Shown piece after piece: positions 4,899 to 7,810 of a DNA stretch of 7,810 bases. A model generated the notes under the pieces. That model did not search any database, was not told the origin of the DNA, and was given only the letters and a program-made list of their open reading frames with translations. The first letter of the stretch is position 1. The number at the start of each line of letters is the position of its first letter. The translations under genes were made by a program, and so were the position numbers. Origin of the DNA: Chloroflexota bacterium (GTDB lineage: Bacteria > Chloroflexota > Anaerolineae > DTPP01); contig JAAYZY010000252.1 in NCBI GenBank assembly GCA_012514615.1, positions 1 to 7,810 on the forward strand, read 5' to 3'.

Positions 4899-6383
4899 TC
4901 ACCCCTGCCAGGCTGGGAAGGCTGGTTCATACCAGTCGGTCAACGGTCGGCCGCGGTAGGTGGCCAGGGAGACGCTGGCCGTCAGCTTGCGGTTGAAGGC
5001 GTCAGCCCGCTCTCGCAGCGCGGGCACGTCCACCCCCAGGAGCTCGCCGCCCTGCACCAGGGTCTTGCCATCCACGATCACCGTGTCCACGTCGTCGCCG
5101 AAGGCGCAGTAAACCAGGGCCTTGATGGGGTCGTCGGCGGCCACTGGCCCGATGTGCACCTGCTCCATGTCCACCAGCACGATGTCGGCCTTGGCCCCAG
5201 GGGCCAGGCGGCCCAGGTCGTCGCGGCCCAGGGCCTTGGCCCCGCCCAGGGTGGCGGCGTCGAACGCCTCCCGAGCCAGGCCCGAGAGGGGGTCTTCGTC
5301 GGTGAGCTTGCTCATGAGCATGGCGCAGCGCATCTCCATGATCATGTCGTGGGGCGAGGTGTCGGTGCCCAGGCTCACGGGGATGCCCGCCCGCACGTAA
5401 CGGGAGAAGGAGTGGAGGGCCACGCCGTTGCGGGCGAAGACCACCGGGCAGTGGGCCACGGTAGTGCCGGTTTCGGCCAGGATGCGCATATCGGTCTCGT
5501 CGCCCACGGGGTAGGGCAGCCAAGGGTGCTGGGTGGTGTAGACGGCATGGGTGAGGGAGACCTCTGGGCCCAAGAACCCCAGATCGGCCAGCCACTGGAT
5601 CGGCGTCTTGCCGGTGCGGCGCAGCATCTCCTGGAAGTCGTGGTAGTACTGAGCGCCGTGCATTTTGAGGGTGCAGCCCAGCTCTTTGGCCGCCTCTTTG
5701 GAAGCCTTGAGCAGGTCGGGCTTGCAGGCATCCAGCAGGTAGGGGAAGAGGAAGGTGCGGATGCGCCCGTCGGCGGCGCCATCGTAGGCCTGGGCGAACT
5801 CCACGCCCTGCTCGAAGCCCTGCCAGCCTTCTTCCTCACGCCAGACCCACTCGAGGGTGCCATCGGCCCGGCCCCGCACACCGCCGGAGAGGTAAGGCAA
5901 GGCCAGGTAGCCCCGCAGGCCGGTGGCAGCCACCGCCTGCACCAGCTCGTCGTCGCTGCCCACGCGGCCGCGGTAGGGGTGGCGGCCGTAGTTGGGGACC
6001 ATGACGAAGGTGGTGGCCCCGCTGCGCAGGGTGGTATACATGGCGTACTCAGCGCTGGCCCGCCAGTCGGCTGGGGCTGGGCCGCCGCCGTGGTAGGCTT
6101 TGTCTGGCTGCACGCCCAAGCCAGCCCCCGAGTTGAAGTAGTTGGGGCGGGCTTTGTCCAGCCGATAGAGCTGCATGTGAACGCCGAAAGCCATGTGGTG
6201 GTTGATGAGGCCAGGGATGACCAGCTTGCCCCGGGCGTCCATGCGGGCGTCCACGGGGCCGCGGTAGCCTCGGCCCACGAAGGTGATCTGGTTGCCCTGG
6301 AAGGCCACCTGAGCATCTGGCAGGGTCACATGGCCGCCGTCCTGGAAGCCGATCACCGTTCCATGTTCGATGAGCGTAGTCAT
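4899..6383 (-). CDS. Amidohydrolase-superfamily protein with altered metal site (AH1)
   Basis: A 494-residue protein of the chlorohydrolase/deaminase (TrzA/AtzA/guanine-deaminase-like) branch: an N-terminal beta-sandwich strip, a TIM-barrel core and a C-terminal sandwich (GRLAPGAKADIVLVD, 391-405). Seen: PGLINHHMAF at 57-66, where the family has PGxINxHxH. His63 is kept but the second His is Ala65. In beta-5, MHGAQ (241-245) keeps His242 but has Gln245 where relatives have a catalytic Glu. His279 (SLTHA), His311 (VAHCP) and Asp341 (LGTD) are retained. Such enzymes normally deaminate or dechlorinate heterocycles with one Zn or Fe. Losing one ligand and the acid implies different chemistry or a changed metal site. 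The start ATG is 10 nt after the AH2 stop, with GAGGA overlapping that stop (coupled translation). No secretion signal. Confidence 0.93.
   Translation of the reverse strand: MTTLIEHGTVIGFQDGGHVTLPDAQVAFQGNQITFVGRGYRGPVDARMDARGKLVIPGLINHHMAFGVHMQLYRLDKARPNYFNSGAGLGVQPDKAYHGGGPAPADWRASAEYAMYTTLRSGATTFVMVPNYGRHPYRGRVGSDDELVQAVAATGLRGYLALPYLSGGVRGRADGTLEWVWREEEGWQGFEQGVEFAQAYDGAADGRIRTFLFPYLLDACKPDLLKASKEAAKELGCTLKMHGAQYYHDFQEMLRRTGKTPIQWLADLGFLGPEVSLTHAVYTTQHPWLPYPVGDETDMRILAETGTTVAHCPVVFARNGVALHSFSRYVRAGIPVSLGTDTSPHDMIMEMRCAMLMSKLTDEDPLSGLAREAFDAATLGGAKALGRDDLGRLAPGAKADIVLVDMEQVHIGPVAADDPIKALVYCAFGDDVDTVIVDGKTLVQGGELLGVDVPALRERADAFNRKLTASVSLATYRGRPLTDWYEPAFPAWQG
5205..5260 (-). repeat. 56-bp exact repeat inside AH1 (copy 1)
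   Basis: Identical over 56 bp to 6688-6743 in AH2. It encodes the shared ATLGGAKALGRDDLGRL segment in both proteins, and flanking bases to about 5185 also match closely. It reflects paralogy with either strong constraint or recent gene conversion. Confidence 0.9.
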
Positions 6384-6393
6384 AGGGGTATCC

Positions 6394-7810
6394 TCACTTC
6401 ACCGGGTAGGTGGGGGGGAAGAGTTCTTCCATGGGCGCACCGCTGGGATGCTCCGCAGTGAAGCGGCCCTTCTGCCAGAGGTGCGCTTCGGTGGCCTGGG
6501 CGATGAGCTTGGCCTCGTCCACGCCGGCGACCTGACCGTTCTGCACCACGATCTTGCCGTCCACCATCACCGTTTCGATGTCGGTGCCCTTGCTGGCGTA
6601 GACCAGGGTCTTGATGGGATCGTCCACAGGGCCGATGTGCAGGCGGGTGAAGTCGACGATGAGGAGGTCGGCCTTGGCCCCCGGGGTCAGGCGGCCCAGG
6701 TCGTCGCGGCCCAGGGCCTTGGCCCCGCCCAGGGTGGCGGCGTTGAAGACCTCCCGGGCAGAGCCGCGGTTGGCGTCGCGGTCGGTCCACTTGCAGCCTA
6801 GGGCGGCCCAGCGCATCTCGGTGATCATGTCTTGGGGCCAGGTGTCGGTGCCGATGGCCACGTTGATGCCCGCCTGGCGGTAGCGGGCGAAGGAGCGGAG
6901 CGCCTTGCCGCTGCGGGCGTAGACCAGAGGGTCGTGGGCCACGGTGGCTCCTGAGGCGGCCACGAGGCGTAGGTCGCTGTCGTTGTCCTTGGGGAAGCCG
7001 GAGGCTGGATGCAGGGTGGTGAAGATGAGATGGGTGATGATGGTACGCTCGTCCAGGAAGCCGATGCTATCGAGGAGCTGGACCGGCGTCTTGCCGTAGC
7101 GGCGGAGGCTATCGTGGAACTCGAAGAGGCTCTGTGAGGTGTGCATGTGCACGGGCACGCCGAGTTCTCGGGCGGCGCGCTTCACCTCCATGAGCAGGTC
7201 TTTGGAGCAGGCGTCGTACTGGTAGGGGAAGAGCATGGTGCGGATGCGGTCGTTGTAGGCGCCTTCGTACTTCTGGCAGACCTCGATGCCGTACTGCAGG
7301 GCAGCGCGCGCCGCCTCTTCATCCCAATGGTAGTCCATGACGCCGTCGGGCTTGAGGTAGCGCTTGCCGGCGCGGAACTTGTGGGAGACGTAGATGCGGG
7401 CCCCCAGCTCGCCGGCGGTCTCGGCCAGGGTGGGAGCCTCGTCCCGGGGGACTTCGAAGCGGGAGGGGGCCATGGTGGTGATCTCTACGATGGTGGTGGC
7501 GCCGCCCTTGAGGAACTGCACCAAGGAGAAGAGGGCGCTGGTCTTCAGCCGCTGGCCCAAGAGCTCGTAGTCGCCCTTGCCATGGAGGGCGTAGGCTGGG
7601 GTGGTCATGAGGCCGTCGCGCTTGGCGTCCAGGGTCAGGGTCTGGATGTCGATGTTGGCCACGCCGTGGATGTTGATGAAGCCTGGGCTGACGAGCTTGC
7701 CCTGGGCGTCGAGCGTGCGGTCCACCGGCCCATCGAAGCTGGGGCCCACGTGGAGCACGCGGTCGCCCTCCACCACCACCACGCCGTCTTTGAGGATGGC
7801 GTGGTGGCCG
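6394..7810 (-). CDS. Amidohydrolase-superfamily protein with altered metal site (AH2), N-terminus beyond right edge
   Basis: A paralogue of AH1, open at the right edge; the frame continues upstream of the GTG at 7782 as GHHAILKDG, the usual N-terminal sandwich of this family, so the true start lies outside the window. Counting from the GTG codon at 7782 as residue 1: PGFINIHGVA at 33-42 keeps His39, while the second His of HxH is Val41. MHTSQ at 213-217 keeps His214 and has Gln217 for the usual Glu. His251 (IITHL), His283 (VAHDP) and Asp313 (IGTD) remain. The same two changes as in AH1 argue for a defined subfamily and against decay. The C-terminal sandwich carries GRLTPGAKADLLIVD. AH2 and AH1 are 10 nt apart and probably co-translated; a heteromeric enzyme or sequential steps on related substrates are possible. 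Substrate unknown. Confidence 0.93.
   Translation of the reverse strand, partial: GHHAILKDGVVVVEGDRVLHVGPSFDGPVDRTLDAQGKLVSPGFINIHGVANIDIQTLTLDAKRDGLMTTPAYALHGKGDYELLGQRLKTSALFSLVQFLKGGATTIVEITTMAPSRFEVPRDEAPTLAETAGELGARIYVSHKFRAGKRYLKPDGVMDYHWDEEAARAALQYGIEVCQKYEGAYNDRIRTMLFPYQYDACSKDLLMEVKRAARELGVPVHMHTSQSLFEFHDSLRRYGKTPVQLLDSIGFLDERTIITHLIFTTLHPASGFPKDNDSDLRLVAASGATVAHDPLVYARSGKALRSFARYRQAGINVAIGTDTWPQDMITEMRWAALGCKWTDRDANRGSAREVFNAATLGGAKALGRDDLGRLTPGAKADLLIVDFTRLHIGPVDDPIKTLVYASKGTDIETVMVDGKIVVQNGQVAGVDEAKLIAQATEAHLWQKGRFTAEHPSGAPMEELFPPTYPVK
6688..6743 (-). repeat. 56-bp exact repeat inside AH2 (copy 2)
   Basis: Exact match to 5205-5260 in AH1, in the same strand and reading frame, 1483 bp away. 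It encodes the conserved segment just before the C-terminal sandwich domain. Confidence 0.9.

Noticed and set aside
4821..6461. Long plus-strand open frame opposite AH1
   Set aside because: It is the antisense shadow of a well-supported gene in GC-rich DNA. The translation has no recognisable domain and is rich in Gly, Ala, His and Val, and the same pattern recurs opposite the other genes.

Overview
The window is GC-rich (clearly above 60% by eye) and every convincing gene lies on the minus strand, so the region reads from right to left. No rRNA, tRNA, phage, transposon or CRISPR sequence is visible. Codon choice, AGGAG-type ribosome binding sites and a near-perfect TTGACG/TATAAT promoter indicate a high-GC bacterium with ordinary sigma-70 signals. 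The mix of paralogous dehydrogenases, amidohydrolases, a VOC protein and a DinB-fold protein would fit an environmental lineage such as Chloroflexota, but that is a weak guess.

Right block (7810 down to about 4321): two consecutive amidohydrolase-superfamily genes, the first cut by the right edge, lie 10 nt apart with coupled translation. Both have lost the second histidine of the usual HxH metal motif and carry Gln where relatives have Glu in the HxxE motif. A perfect 15-bp inverted repeat lies just after the second stop codon. A small DinB/YfiT-like four-helix protein gene follows.

Middle (4320 to 3964): a 357-bp gap. Its VOC-proximal part holds a minus-strand promoter with an extended -10 element and a small palindrome near the predicted transcription start. 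The rest shows no gene.

Left block (3963 down to 1), probably one operon: a two-domain VOC protein (methylmalonyl-CoA-epimerase-like halves, each with a full putative metal-ligand set), three tandem short-chain dehydrogenase paralogues spaced almost exactly 840 bp apart, and a DegT/DnrJ/EryC1/StrS-type PLP protein cut by the left edge. The DegT start overlaps the last SDR gene by 23 nt. The third SDR (transcribed first) lacks the catalytic tyrosine and two cofactor-contact residues, so it looks like a pseudoenzyme.

Together the genes suggest an undescribed small-molecule pathway: oxidoreduction by SDR1 and SDR2, isomerisation or ring chemistry by the VOC protein, PLP chemistry on a keto-sugar or cyclitol-like substrate, and hydrolysis or deamination by the amidohydrolase pair. 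The substrate cannot be read from the sequence. The recurring theme is paralogous sets with altered active sites.
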